The notes below the pieces were generated by a model. That model had not been told where the DNA came from. It made no database searches and saw nothing but the letters and a program-made list of their open reading frames with translations. Shown here one piece after another: positions 1 to 5,233 of a stretch of DNA of 9,246 bases. Origin of the DNA: Thermoplasmata archaeon (GTDB lineage: Archaea > Thermoplasmatota > E2 > DHVEG-1 > B18-G2). Location of the stretch: NCBI GenBank assembly GCA_021161685.1, contig JAGHAD010000070.1:1-9246 (forward strand), written 5' to 3'. A program made the position numbers and the translations under genes. The first letter of the stretch is position 1. Each line of letters starts with the position of its first letter.

Positions 1-64
1 GAAAGTTGTTACAATGGACAGAGATTTTGAGAGAATAAAGGATTTAGAGATTCTCTTTTTATAA
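1..64 (+). CDS. C-terminal end of a PIN-domain (VapC-like) ribonuclease, cut by the window edge
   Basis: Reading from base 2, the frame gives KVVTMDRDFERIKDLEILFL and a TAA stop at 62-64. A hydrophobic strand followed by T-x-D-x-DF and a short 'I-x-x-L' tail is the typical last part of PIN domains. The Asp of that motif is the fourth acidic, metal-binding residue of the family. PIN proteins of this kind are usually toxins of VapBC pairs that cleave RNA; the antitoxin gene, normally just upstream, would lie outside the window. Only about 20 residues are visible, so assignment to VapC rather than another PIN protein is an inference. Confidence 0.6.
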   Translation, partial: KVVTMDRDFERIKDLEILFL

Positions 65-155
65 GACGTACTAACAAGAAGATACGTGGCTCGAACTGCA
101 GATATACCGGAACATTCTACACAATCATGGAGGAGAGCATGATGACGGCATACAA

Positions 156-163
156 TTATAAAT
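156..163 (+). promoter_or_regulatory. TATA-like box for the recombinase-like gene
   Basis: TTATAAAT is centred about 27 bases ahead of a predicted transcript start near 186. The transcript would carry a short leader with the strong ribosome-binding site GGAGGG at 194-199, six bases before the ATG at 206. The position is inferred from the usual archaeal TATA-to-start distance. Confidence 0.45.
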
Positions 164-205
164 GACCAAATAATTGAAACTCACTATAGGAATGGAGGGA
201 GAAAA

Positions 206-616
206 ATGCCGAAGGTTTTCACCGGGAAAGTGGTGATCCCGGGTGATAAAATAGATGAATATCTTGAAATGCTGGAAAAGGCTGAAGAAGAAAGAAGACC
301 CTTCGTTGAGAAATGCGAGGCAATATTGAAAGAATTCCATGATTACCTCGTGAACGAAAAGGGATTACCAGAGAAAACCGCAAGTGATCATTGTTTTGTG
401 ATAAGTATGTTCAATGAATTTCTAGCTTGGCAAACGGATGTGTGGGATTACTCCGAAGTAACAAAAGGAATGGCAAACACCTACTTCAAACAATGGTACA
501 AACGTAAAGTTTTGGGCGGTCCAAGCATAGAAAGAATTCCAGTTTCCATAAAGAAATTCTTTCTGTTCTTGAAGGAAAAGAAGGGGATACACAATAAAAA
601 GGTGCTAGGGAGGTAG
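206..616 (+). CDS. Stand-alone tyrosine-recombinase core-binding (SAM-like) domain protein, no catalytic domain
   Basis: This 136-residue protein has a charged N-terminal stretch (residues 1-35), then an all-helical part (about 36-128). Its pattern F-x-x-YL, GLPEKTASDH (53-62), F-x-x-FL (69-73), a WY-x-RK helix (97-101) and IKKFFLFLKEKKGI (115-128) is that of phage-integrase N-terminal core-binding domains. These normally clamp DNA ahead of a catalytic domain carrying R-H-R-Y residues. No catalytic part follows: the frame stops at 614-616 and the next 98 bases look non-coding. The start is well supported by GGAGGG at 194-199. It may be a DNA-binding accessory protein or a relic of an integrase. 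The fold call rests on pattern recognition, so function is unproven. A tRNA gene lies about 560 bases downstream, the kind of locus integrases use. Confidence 0.6.
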   Translation: MPKVFTGKVVIPGDKIDEYLEMLEKAEEERRPFVEKCEAILKEFHDYLVNEKGLPEKTASDHCFVISMFNEFLAWQTDVWDYSEVTKGMANTYFKQWYKRKVLGGPSIERIPVSIKKFFLFLKEKKGIHNKKVLGR

Positions 617-620
617 TCTC

Positions 621-627
621 TATAAAA
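621..627 (+). promoter_or_regulatory. Possible TATA box ahead of the tryptophan-rich gene
   Basis: TATAAAA starts five bases after the preceding stop codon. A start about 27 bases on would fall near 652, giving a leader of some 60 bases that begins with the hairpin at 658-677. A weaker alternative, TTTACGTA at 682-689, would give leaderless transcription of the ATG at 715. The sequence does not decide between them. Confidence 0.3.
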
Positions 628-657
628 TGCTTCACATCCATACCAGTTCATTGCTTC

Positions 658-677
658 GCCGAAGTTATACCTTCGGC
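658..677 (+). repeat. Inverted repeat, 7-bp arms with 6-base spacer
   Basis: GCCGAAG (658-664), TTATAC, CTTCGGC (671-677) form a perfect inverted repeat. A further CTTCG at 654-658 lies directly upstream, so the CTTCG/CGAAG unit occurs three times in 24 bases. It is not followed by a T-run, so it is a poor terminator. As RNA it would be a leader hairpin; as DNA it has the geometry of a dimeric protein-binding or recombinase site. Confidence 0.55.
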
Positions 678-714
678 AAACTTTACGTATCCTTAAACGA
701 ATAGAGTTACTATC

Positions 715-1134
715 ATGTCCCGATGGCGTATCAGCAAAGGTAAGGCGATAGATCTACAAGAGTGGGCACTGGAGAAGAGCGGAGTCAAGAAATTTCTGAA
801 TTCTCTGCCCGAACTTCCCAAGAAAGGCGAAATAAAACCCGGATTATATGTAAGTTACGAGATCGATAAAAGAGAAATCGATGGAGAGATCGACTGGCCC
901 GATATAGGTGTTGCTTGGGTATACGCAATACTTCCAGATGGGAAAAGAGAATGCCTCGGCGAGGTTAGAGCCTATAATTGGGAAACTGTCTGGCTTTGCA
1001 CGAAAGAATATGATGAGATAGATAATGCAAAAGAATGGTGGATGCAAATTAAAGAGAGTTATGAGAAACTCAAAAAGAGAAGAAAAAGGTTCCTTAAAGA
1101 GGATAAGGATTTTTGGTTCTGCAGTAAGCAGTGA
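715..1134 (+). CDS. Hypothetical tryptophan-rich small protein
   Basis: I do not recognise this 139-residue protein. It has nine Trp (positions 4, 17, 61, 68, 89, 93, 108, 109, 134). A middle part (about 42-97) looks like alternating strands (GLYVSYEID, IGVAWVYAI, CLGEVRAYNW, TVWLC), which would suit a small beta sheet. A helical basic tail follows (about 103-127, with KLKKRRKRF). There is no signal peptide or membrane segment, so it is probably cytosolic and may bind nucleic acid, which is an inference from the basic tail only. The ATG is the only start after the in-frame stop at 694-696; no ribosome-binding site is seen. Amino-acid composition and frame length argue that it is real. It may belong with the preceding recombinase-like gene in an accessory segment next to the tRNA. 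Confidence 0.6.
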   Translation: MSRWRISKGKAIDLQEWALEKSGVKKFLNSLPELPKKGEIKPGLYVSYEIDKREIDGEIDWPDIGVAWVYAILPDGKRECLGEVRAYNWETVWLCTKEYDEIDNAKEWWMQIKESYEKLKKRRKRFLKEDKDFWFCSKQ

Positions 1135-1146
1135 ACATCGCCAAGC

Positions 1147-1159
1147 AAAATTTTTATTT
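1147..1159 (+). promoter_or_regulatory. TATA-like promoter element of tRNA-Val
   Basis: The A/T-only tract AAAATTTTTATTT is centred about 28 bases before the mature tRNA 5' end, as expected for an archaeal tRNA promoter with a very short 5' leader. The T-run could also help end transcription of the gene stopping at 1134. Confidence 0.5.
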
Positions 1160-1180
1160 CTGAAAACATTTATTACTTAT

Positions 1181-1253
1181 GGGCTTATGGTCTAGTGGTT
1201 ATGACGCCGCCTTCACGAGGCGGAGGTCGCCGGTTCGAATCCGGCTAAGCCCA
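1181..1253 (+). tRNA. tRNA-Val (anticodon CAC)
   Basis: A full cloverleaf can be drawn. The acceptor stem is GGGCTTA (1181-1187) with TAAGCCC (1246-1252) and discriminator A at 1253. The D arm is closed by GTC/GAC, with the GTGGTT loop. The anticodon stem is CCGCC/GGCGG (1207-1211, 1219-1223) around loop TTCACGA, placing CAC at 1214-1216. The variable loop is AGGTC, and the T arm is GCCGG-TTCGAAT-CCGGC. There is no intron and no encoded CCA, so CCA must be added by the nucleotidyltransferase. The next base (1254) is already part of the stop codon of the opposite-strand ParB-like gene, so the tRNA 3' trailer overlaps that gene. Confidence 0.97.
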
Positions 1254-2066
1254 TCAGACTTCCATTTCTTCTGAGAACTTGTGTTCCCTTATCATCTCTG
1301 GATTCTGAAGCAAGTTATCCAAATTTGCTTCTAACGACTGCATGACCTCTTCGAACTCTTCTTCAACCTTTCTCTTTCTACCAATTGGATTGCAAAAGGA
1401 GATGATTTCCCTGTATAGGAAGGGATGGGATATGCCAAGCTCTTTTACTTTTTCCACAGCTTCCCTCGCTTTTTCATCTATTCTCAGAAGAATCTTGCTC
1501 CTCTCCTTTCTCTTTTCGAATGCCTCCTTTAATGGAACATCGAGGAACCAATCTAGTCTCTTCGTTAGCGATTCGTATGCCGATCCAAAGAATTTTTGTC
1601 TCTCTTCGTACGCAAGACCCAAGGTGATGAAATATGGATATTCTATCGCATCGAGTATTTCGGCATCGTCTTCTTTCAATTCGGGCTTCTCATTGAGAAA
1701 TATCCTGTAAAGGTTTAGAGCGACATAGCATTTCTCCCTTAAGCTCATCGTCTTCTCAACATTGAGCTCCATCAACTCATTAGCAAATTTGTCGGGAAGT
1801 ACAATACAAGGGACTTTATCTATGCCCATCGCTTTCGCAGCTAAGAGGCGGTGCTGACCGTCTATCACTACCAAATTTCCATTCCTCTTTACAGCTATCA
1901 ATGGAGTTACAAAACCGACTTTCCTCATCGATTCAGCAAGCCTCCTCACATGGTATTGAGATGGTTTCCTCTGAATCTCTATAACTGTCAGTTCTTCAAC
2001 TGGAGCCACGACTATCTCTTGCTTATATCCGTGCAACGGATCTTGTACTTCGCCGATCTTCTGCAT
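1254..2066 (-). CDS. ParB/sulfiredoxin-fold nuclease-like protein (orphan)
   Basis: This is a 270-residue protein. Residues about 22-90 match the ParB N-terminal domain: VEEL, IQRKPS (31-36), LAESMRKVGFVTPLIAV (43-59) and IDGQHRLLAAKAMG (68-81), the equivalent of ParB's 'G-E-R-R/H-R' box that binds nucleotide. A helical part follows (VEKTMSLREKCYVALNLYR, from about 103) and a charged C-terminal tail. I see no helix-turn-helix like that of chromosome-partition ParB and no ParA gene nearby, so a partition role is not supported. Related archaeal proteins are generally of unknown function; nuclease or CTP-dependent switch activity is only family-level knowledge. The ATG at 2066 lies about 27 bases from a TTTAAA box and has no ribosome-binding site, which fits a leaderless mRNA. 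The gene ends exactly against the tRNA. Confidence 0.8.
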   Translation of the reverse strand: MQKIGEVQDPLHGYKQEIVVAPVEELTVIEIQRKPSQYHVRRLAESMRKVGFVTPLIAVKRNGNLVVIDGQHRLLAAKAMGIDKVPCIVLPDKFANELMELNVEKTMSLREKCYVALNLYRIFLNEKPELKEDDAEILDAIEYPYFITLGLAYEERQKFFGSAYESLTKRLDWFLDVPLKEAFEKRKERSKILLRIDEKAREAVEKVKELGISHPFLYREIISFCNPIGRKRKVEEEFEEVMQSLEANLDNLLQNPEMIREHKFSEEMEV

Positions 2067-2088
2067 AACATTTGGTTATGGATTGAGG

Positions 2089-2097
2089 TTTTTAAAG
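2089..2097. promoter_or_regulatory. Palindromic TATA element between divergent parB-like and exporter genes
   Basis: TTTTTAAAG contains the palindrome TTTAAA centred at 2093.5. That is 27-28 bases from the A of the minus-strand ATG (2066), a typical leaderless arrangement. Toward the plus strand it lies 31-32 bases from a GTG at 2125. A second box for the plus strand, TTTTAA at 2113-2118, lies 27-28 bases ahead of the ATG at 2143. Confidence 0.5.
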
Positions 2098-2142
2098 TTT
2101 AAGGGGTAAGTCTTTTAATCGAATGTGGATTTATCAGTGGAA

Positions 2143-3174
2143 ATGCAAGAGGACTTTCTCGTGCTGATAGAGGTATTAAACAAGTCCATAGTGATAACGA
2201 TATTTGTTTTCGTAATGATGATGCTAATCGACTACCTCAATGTCCTAACCAAAGGAAGGATGGAGCATGTAATAAAAGGCGGAAGGTTCAGGCAGTACGT
2301 GATTTCATCCTTCCTTGGATCAACACCAGGTTGCCTTGGATCTTTCATGAACGTTTCTTTCTATGTGCATGGACTAATAACATTTGGGGCAATAGCTGGG
2401 GGAATGATAGCAACTTCTGGAGATGAAGCTTTCGTGATGCTGGTGATGTTTCCAAGAGAGGCTTTGATCTTATTCGGAATACTTTTCGTATTGGGAATAG
2501 TTTCAGCTTGGATCATCGATCTGATTGCTAAAAAAATTAAACTGGTGCGACGCGAGAGATGCAAATTGCAAGTTTTACATGAGGAAGAAATTCCATTCAG
2601 AACATCTATCAGGGGATCTTTCTCTCTGTCTCGCTGTATCTTGTTTTCCTTCTTTCTTGCAATAATCATATCCAATTTACTCGGCGTTTGGGGACCTCAG
2701 GAGATAGACATTAAAAGACCGGAGAGAATTCTTCTACTCAGCTTATCTGGAATAACCTTGCTCTTGATCCTTATATCATCTGAACACTATTTTAGAGAGC
2801 ACATAGTTGATCACCTTCTAAAAAGACACGTATGGAAGGTTTTCCTATGGACATTTTTTTCTCTGCTATTTGTAGAAGTTGCCCTGCCTTATTGGAATCT
2901 CGAGGAAGTTGTGAGAGCCAATATGGACAAGGTTCTGTTCTTGAGCGCATTGATCGGAATAATACCCGAATCTGGCCCTCACATGATTTTTGTTTTCATG
3001 TTCGCAAAGGATATAATTCCTTTTTCTGTTCTTCTCACGAGCTCAATTGTGCAAGATGGACATGGAATGCTCCCACTGTTTTCATACTCGGTGAGAGATT
3101 CTTTGATAATAAAGCTCTTTAACCTGATTATTGGCATAGCTATTGGTGAAATATTGTTCCACATGGGATTTTAA
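2143..3174 (+). CDS. Putative manganese/heavy-metal exporter, 10-TM ArsP_2 family
   Basis: This is an integral membrane protein of about 343 residues with some ten hydrophobic segments and a basic cytoplasmic loop (roughly 128-165). It shows two pseudo-symmetric halves. The N-terminal half has SSFLGSTPGC (55-64), then FYVHGLITFGAIAGGMIATS and the acidic GDEAF (93-97). The C-terminal half has GIIPESGPH (272-280), then PFSVLLTSSIVQDGHGMLP (293-311). These 'TPGC / SGDEAF' and 'IP-x-SGPH / QDGHGMLP' signatures are those of the family annotated as putative manganese transporter or 10-TM heavy-metal exporter; the actual substrate is not proven. I prefer ATG 2143, 27 bases after a TTTTAA box and just before the first membrane helix. 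In-frame GTG codons at 2125 and 2137 are alternatives that add six or two residues. It diverges from the ParB-like gene. Confidence 0.82.
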   Translation: MQEDFLVLIEVLNKSIVITIFVFVMMMLIDYLNVLTKGRMEHVIKGGRFRQYVISSFLGSTPGCLGSFMNVSFYVHGLITFGAIAGGMIATSGDEAFVMLVMFPREALILFGILFVLGIVSAWIIDLIAKKIKLVRRERCKLQVLHEEEIPFRTSIRGSFSLSRCILFSFFLAIIISNLLGVWGPQEIDIKRPERILLLSLSGITLLLILISSEHYFREHIVDHLLKRHVWKVFLWTFFSLLFVEVALPYWNLEEVVRANMDKVLFLSALIGIIPESGPHMIFVFMFAKDIIPFSVLLTSSIVQDGHGMLPLFSYSVRDSLIIKLFNLIIGIAIGEILFHMGF

Positions 3175-3176
3175 AT
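3169..3176 (+). promoter_or_regulatory. TATA box for the UDG gene
   Basis: TTTTAAAT overlaps the stop codon of the exporter gene. Its centre is 28 bases before the ATG at 3201, which has no clear ribosome-binding site. This suggests the UDG-cupin pair has its own leaderless promoter and is not only read through from the exporter gene. Confidence 0.5.
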
Positions 3177-3200
3177 TCCAAAAATGATTCGAGATCTGAT

Positions 3201-3764
3201 ATGAATCTATTGGAGGAAATAGAAGAGGAGATAAGGAATTGCAGGAAATGCGATTTATGGAAAAGTAGAAAAAATCCCGTGGTGGGAGAAGGATCGACGG
3301 ATGCGGAGATCTTGCTTATAGGAGAAGCCCCAGGTTACTGGGAGGATGTAAAGGGTAAACCATTCGTTGGAAAGGCTGGGCAGTTTTTAAATGAACTTTT
3401 GGCATCGATTGGATTAAAAAGGAAAGAAATCTACATCACCAATATACTTAAGTGCAGACCTCCAAATAACAGGAATCCGCTCAGGTGCGAGATACAGGCC
3501 TGTACGCCCTACCTTGATAGGCAAATAGAGTATATAAATCCAAGGGTGATAATAACTTTGGGAAACTTTGCAACTGGTTATATTCTAAACAAGTACGGCT
3601 TCGGCTCAGAGCCTATAGGGAAAATTCATGGTAAGATATACAGAGCCGATAAAATCATCATACCGATGTACCACCCGGCGACAGCTGTTTACAATCCAAG
3701 GATGAGAAAGACTTTACTTGAAGATTTTAAAATACTTGTGCGATTCGTTAAAGCATGCAGGTGA
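3201..3764 (+). CDS. Type-4 uracil-DNA glycosylase (4Fe-4S)
   Basis: The enzyme removes uracil from DNA, mainly arising from cytosine deamination, and starts base-excision repair; heat-loving archaea depend on this family. At 187 residues it has the usual length. Visible hallmarks are the four iron-sulfur cysteines C14, C17 (CRKC), C85 (in TNILKCRPP) and C101. The active-site motif is GEAPG at 41-45, followed by ED at 48-49 and GKPFVGKAGQFL (52-63). The C-terminal motif YHPA is at 157-160. No key residue is missing. The start ATG lies 28 bases from a TATA box. The last codons overlap the following cupin gene by 10 bases, implying joint transcription. Confidence 0.95.
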   Translation: MNLLEEIEEEIRNCRKCDLWKSRKNPVVGEGSTDAEILLIGEAPGYWEDVKGKPFVGKAGQFLNELLASIGLKRKEIYITNILKCRPPNNRNPLRCEIQACTPYLDRQIEYINPRVIITLGNFATGYILNKYGFGSEPIGKIHGKIYRADKIIIPMYHPATAVYNPRMRKTLLEDFKILVRFVKACR

Positions 3765-4102
3765 AGCATGTTCATTACAGCACGATAGAAGCTAAGGAGC
3801 CGGAAGAAAAGGGAACAAAGGACACAACCATAAGATGGTTGATAACTAAAGAGGATGGAGCAAGGAACTTTGCAATGAGGATGTTTGAGATAAAAGAGGG
3901 AGGATATACACCATACCATAGGCATGACTGGGAACACGAAGTATTTGTGTTGGAAGGAAAAGGTATCCTAGTTGTGGATGGCGTAGAAAATGAACTAAAT
4001 GAAGGAGACGTCGTTTTCATCCCTCCAAACGTCCCACATCAGTTCAAAAACCCTAGCAAAAGAAATCTAAGGTTTCTGTGTCTCATTCCATACAAGGACT
4101 AG
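3755..4102 (+). CDS. Small single-domain cupin protein
   Basis: This 115-residue protein contains one conserved beta-barrel (about 36-110). Motif 1 is GGYTPYHRHDWEHEVFVLEG (49-68) with metal ligands H55, H57 and E62 (or H61). Motif 2 is GDVVFIPPNVPHQFKN (84-99) with H95. All four usual metal-ligand positions are filled, so a metal-binding cupin is expected. The substrate cannot be read from sequence; family members range from enzymes to sugar or small-molecule binders. The ATG at 3755 lies inside the UDG gene (10-base overlap), with an in-frame GTG at 3761 as a close alternative. Translation is probably coupled to UDG. Its stop TAG lies within CTAG, the palindrome that also holds the cutA stop on the other strand. 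Confidence 0.85.
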   Translation: MQVKHVHYSTIEAKEPEEKGTKDTTIRWLITKEDGARNFAMRMFEIKEGGYTPYHRHDWEHEVFVLEGKGILVVDGVENELNEGDVVFIPPNVPHQFKNPSKRNLRFLCLIPYKD

Positions 4103-4416
4103 GTACAGCTCTCGTTCACGTAAGAGACAAATTCCCTTAGACCTTCCTTTACCTCTATGGCAACGATGGCTGGAAGTTCGTACTCATGAAGCTCTTTTAT
4201 TCTTTCTATGACTTCCCTAACCTTTTCTTCTGTGGTTTTTGCGAGCATCAGAGCTTCCTCTGCTTCTTCTACTTTTCCTTTCCACCGATAAACGGAGTTT
4301 ACTTTTGGGATAATATTGACGCATGCGGCCAGTTTTTCATTAACCAAAGTTCTACCAACCTTCAGAGCTTTTTCTTTATTGCTGAAGGTGCTGTAAATGA
4401 GATAAACCTTTTTCAT
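4099..4416 (-). CDS. cutA: CutA1-type divalent-cation tolerance protein
   Basis: At 105 residues it has the standard CutA length. Conserved parts are VYLIYSTFSNKEKALKVGRTL (4-24, ferredoxin-like first strand and helix), AACVNIIPKVNSVYRWKGKV (30-49), the KT pair at 60-61 and HEYELPAIVAIEV (77-89). CutA forms very heat-stable trimers in the cytosol and binds copper or other divalent ions in vitro; its true role is still debated. It is the last gene of the phosphorylase operon. A strong ribosome-binding site, GGAGGT (4423-4428, minus strand), lies six bases before the ATG and inside the end of the DUF123 gene; the gap between those genes is two bases. Metal handling links it loosely with the nearby exporter. 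Confidence 0.93.
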   Translation of the reverse strand: MKKVYLIYSTFSNKEKALKVGRTLVNEKLAACVNIIPKVNSVYRWKGKVEEAEEALMLAKTTEEKVREVIERIKELHEYELPAIVAIEVKEGLREFVSYVNESCT

Positions 4417-4418
4417 AC

Positions 4419-4820
4419 CTATACCTCCAATAATCTCATGCCAAGTTTCTTACATTCATTTTCTGCTTCTTCTAAACTTTTACTGTGAAAGAGATGACTT
4501 TTGCAATTGCAGTCAGAGCTACCAAAACCTTTGATGCATGTAAACTTTTTGGCTAACTCCCTTGCTAACTTGCATTCTTCCCTCTCTCTGCTTTCTTTAA
4601 ATAGAACTCTCCTGACAGTCGCAAATTTGAGGAAATAATCAATGTGCCAGTGAAACTTTTTTCTACGGGAAAGATGTCTCCTGACCCTTTTCTCTAGGTT
4701 GTTGAGTGCTGAGCCAACGTAGATGTAATATCCTCTTGTAAAAGGAAGTTTTCCAAGCTTTCCTACTGAGATAACGGTATCATCTGGAAGTTCTATTATG
4801 AGAACATAACTTCCTTTCAT
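4419..4820 (-). CDS. DUF123 / GIY-YIG-like nuclease-domain protein
   Basis: From ATG 4820 the protein has 133 residues. It begins MKGSYVLIIELPDDT, as DUF123 proteins usually do. The GIY-YIG core is seen as RGYYIYVGSAL (29-39) followed by the RVRRHLSR helix (45-52) and the FHWHIDYFL segment (56-64). Near the end is GFGSSDCNCKSHLFH (97-111), a Cys/His-rich motif typical of the family that may bind metal. A structure-specific nuclease function is plausible from the fold but not shown. An upstream in-frame ATG at 4847 would add nine residues. I prefer 4820 because it forms an ATGA overlap with the archease stop codon, the same coupling used at the archease start, and because the extra residues lack family resemblance. 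Confidence 0.85.
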   Translation of the reverse strand: MKGSYVLIIELPDDTVISVGKLGKLPFTRGYYIYVGSALNNLEKRVRRHLSRRKKFHWHIDYFLKFATVRRVLFKESREREECKLARELAKKFTCIKGFGSSDCNCKSHLFHSKSLEEAENECKKLGMRLLEV

Positions 4821-5233
4821 ATATCGAAAAGAACTTCTATCATGCAAGGTTTTTCTTTCTTTACTTTCAGCATATGATACGTTACTGCCTTTATTTCAAC
4901 TCCATAACCATGCTTCTCTCTATTGTACTCTTCCCCATATACGCTTGCCTCCAAATGATTCTTGCTTTCATCTATTTCGACATCGAACTTTCCAAAAACC
5001 AAGTTATATGCGCTGTTTAGAAAGAGAAGCTCAGATAACCAATCGACCACGAGCTGTTCAATAGATGGGGCATCCAATTTGATCTTATATTCGCCTATCG
5101 GATCTATCTTGGAGTTGCTGGTTATTATAGCAAACATTCCTTTTGCGGCATTTTCAAAGCACTCTTCCAAGCTCTCTCCATATGCCCTTATGCCAACATC
5201 CGCAGTGTGCTCTATAATTTCAAACTCCTTCAT
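4817..5233 (-). CDS. Archease, activator of the RtcB RNA ligase
   Basis: At 138 residues it has the full family length. Signature parts are the N-terminal EHTADVGIRAYG (8-19), with the invariant D12, the LVVDWLSELLFL helix (61-72), EIKAVTYHML (113-122) and the C-terminal FDI with D137. These acidic residues and H120 match positions used for metal binding. Archease speeds guanylylation of RtcB and allows multiple-turnover tRNA splicing and RNA repair. RtcB itself is not in this window, although the two genes are neighbours in many genomes. The start overlaps the phosphorylase stop (ATGA), with GGAGG at 5241-5245 (minus strand) seven bases upstream. Its own stop overlaps the DUF123 start in the same way. 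Confidence 0.95.
   Translation of the reverse strand: MKEFEIIEHTADVGIRAYGESLEECFENAAKGMFAIITSNSKIDPIGEYKIKLDAPSIEQLVVDWLSELLFLNSAYNLVFGKFDVEIDESKNHLEASVYGEEYNREKHGYGVEIKAVTYHMLKVKKEKPCMIEVLFDI

Noticed and set aside
139..165. Eight-codon open frame (MMTAYNYK) preceded by GGAGG at 129-133 with ideal spacing.
   Set aside because: It overlaps the likely TATA box of the next gene (156-163), so it would not be on that transcript, and it is too short to judge. Possibly a chance match or the decayed start of a lost gene.
139..176. ATGATGA at 139-145 as the C box of a C/D guide RNA.
   Set aside because: No CTGA D box follows at a suitable distance, no C'/D' pair is seen, and no terminal stem forms.
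660..668. CGAAGTTAT at 660-668 resembles part of a loxP arm.
   Set aside because: Only nine bases match and the overall site layout differs (6-base spacer, different arms); no Cre-like gene is present.
1246..1254. TAAGCCCAT at the tRNA 3' end recurs at 7055-7063, suggesting attachment-site repeats.
   Set aside because: Only nine bases match, the second copy lies inside the OPT coding region, and the genes between are housekeeping. Best read as chance.
4821..4847. Upstream ATG at 4847 as the start of the DUF123 gene.
   Set aside because: No ribosome-binding site, nine extra residues without family resemblance, and a 31-base overlap with archease, against a clean ATGA overlap at 4820.
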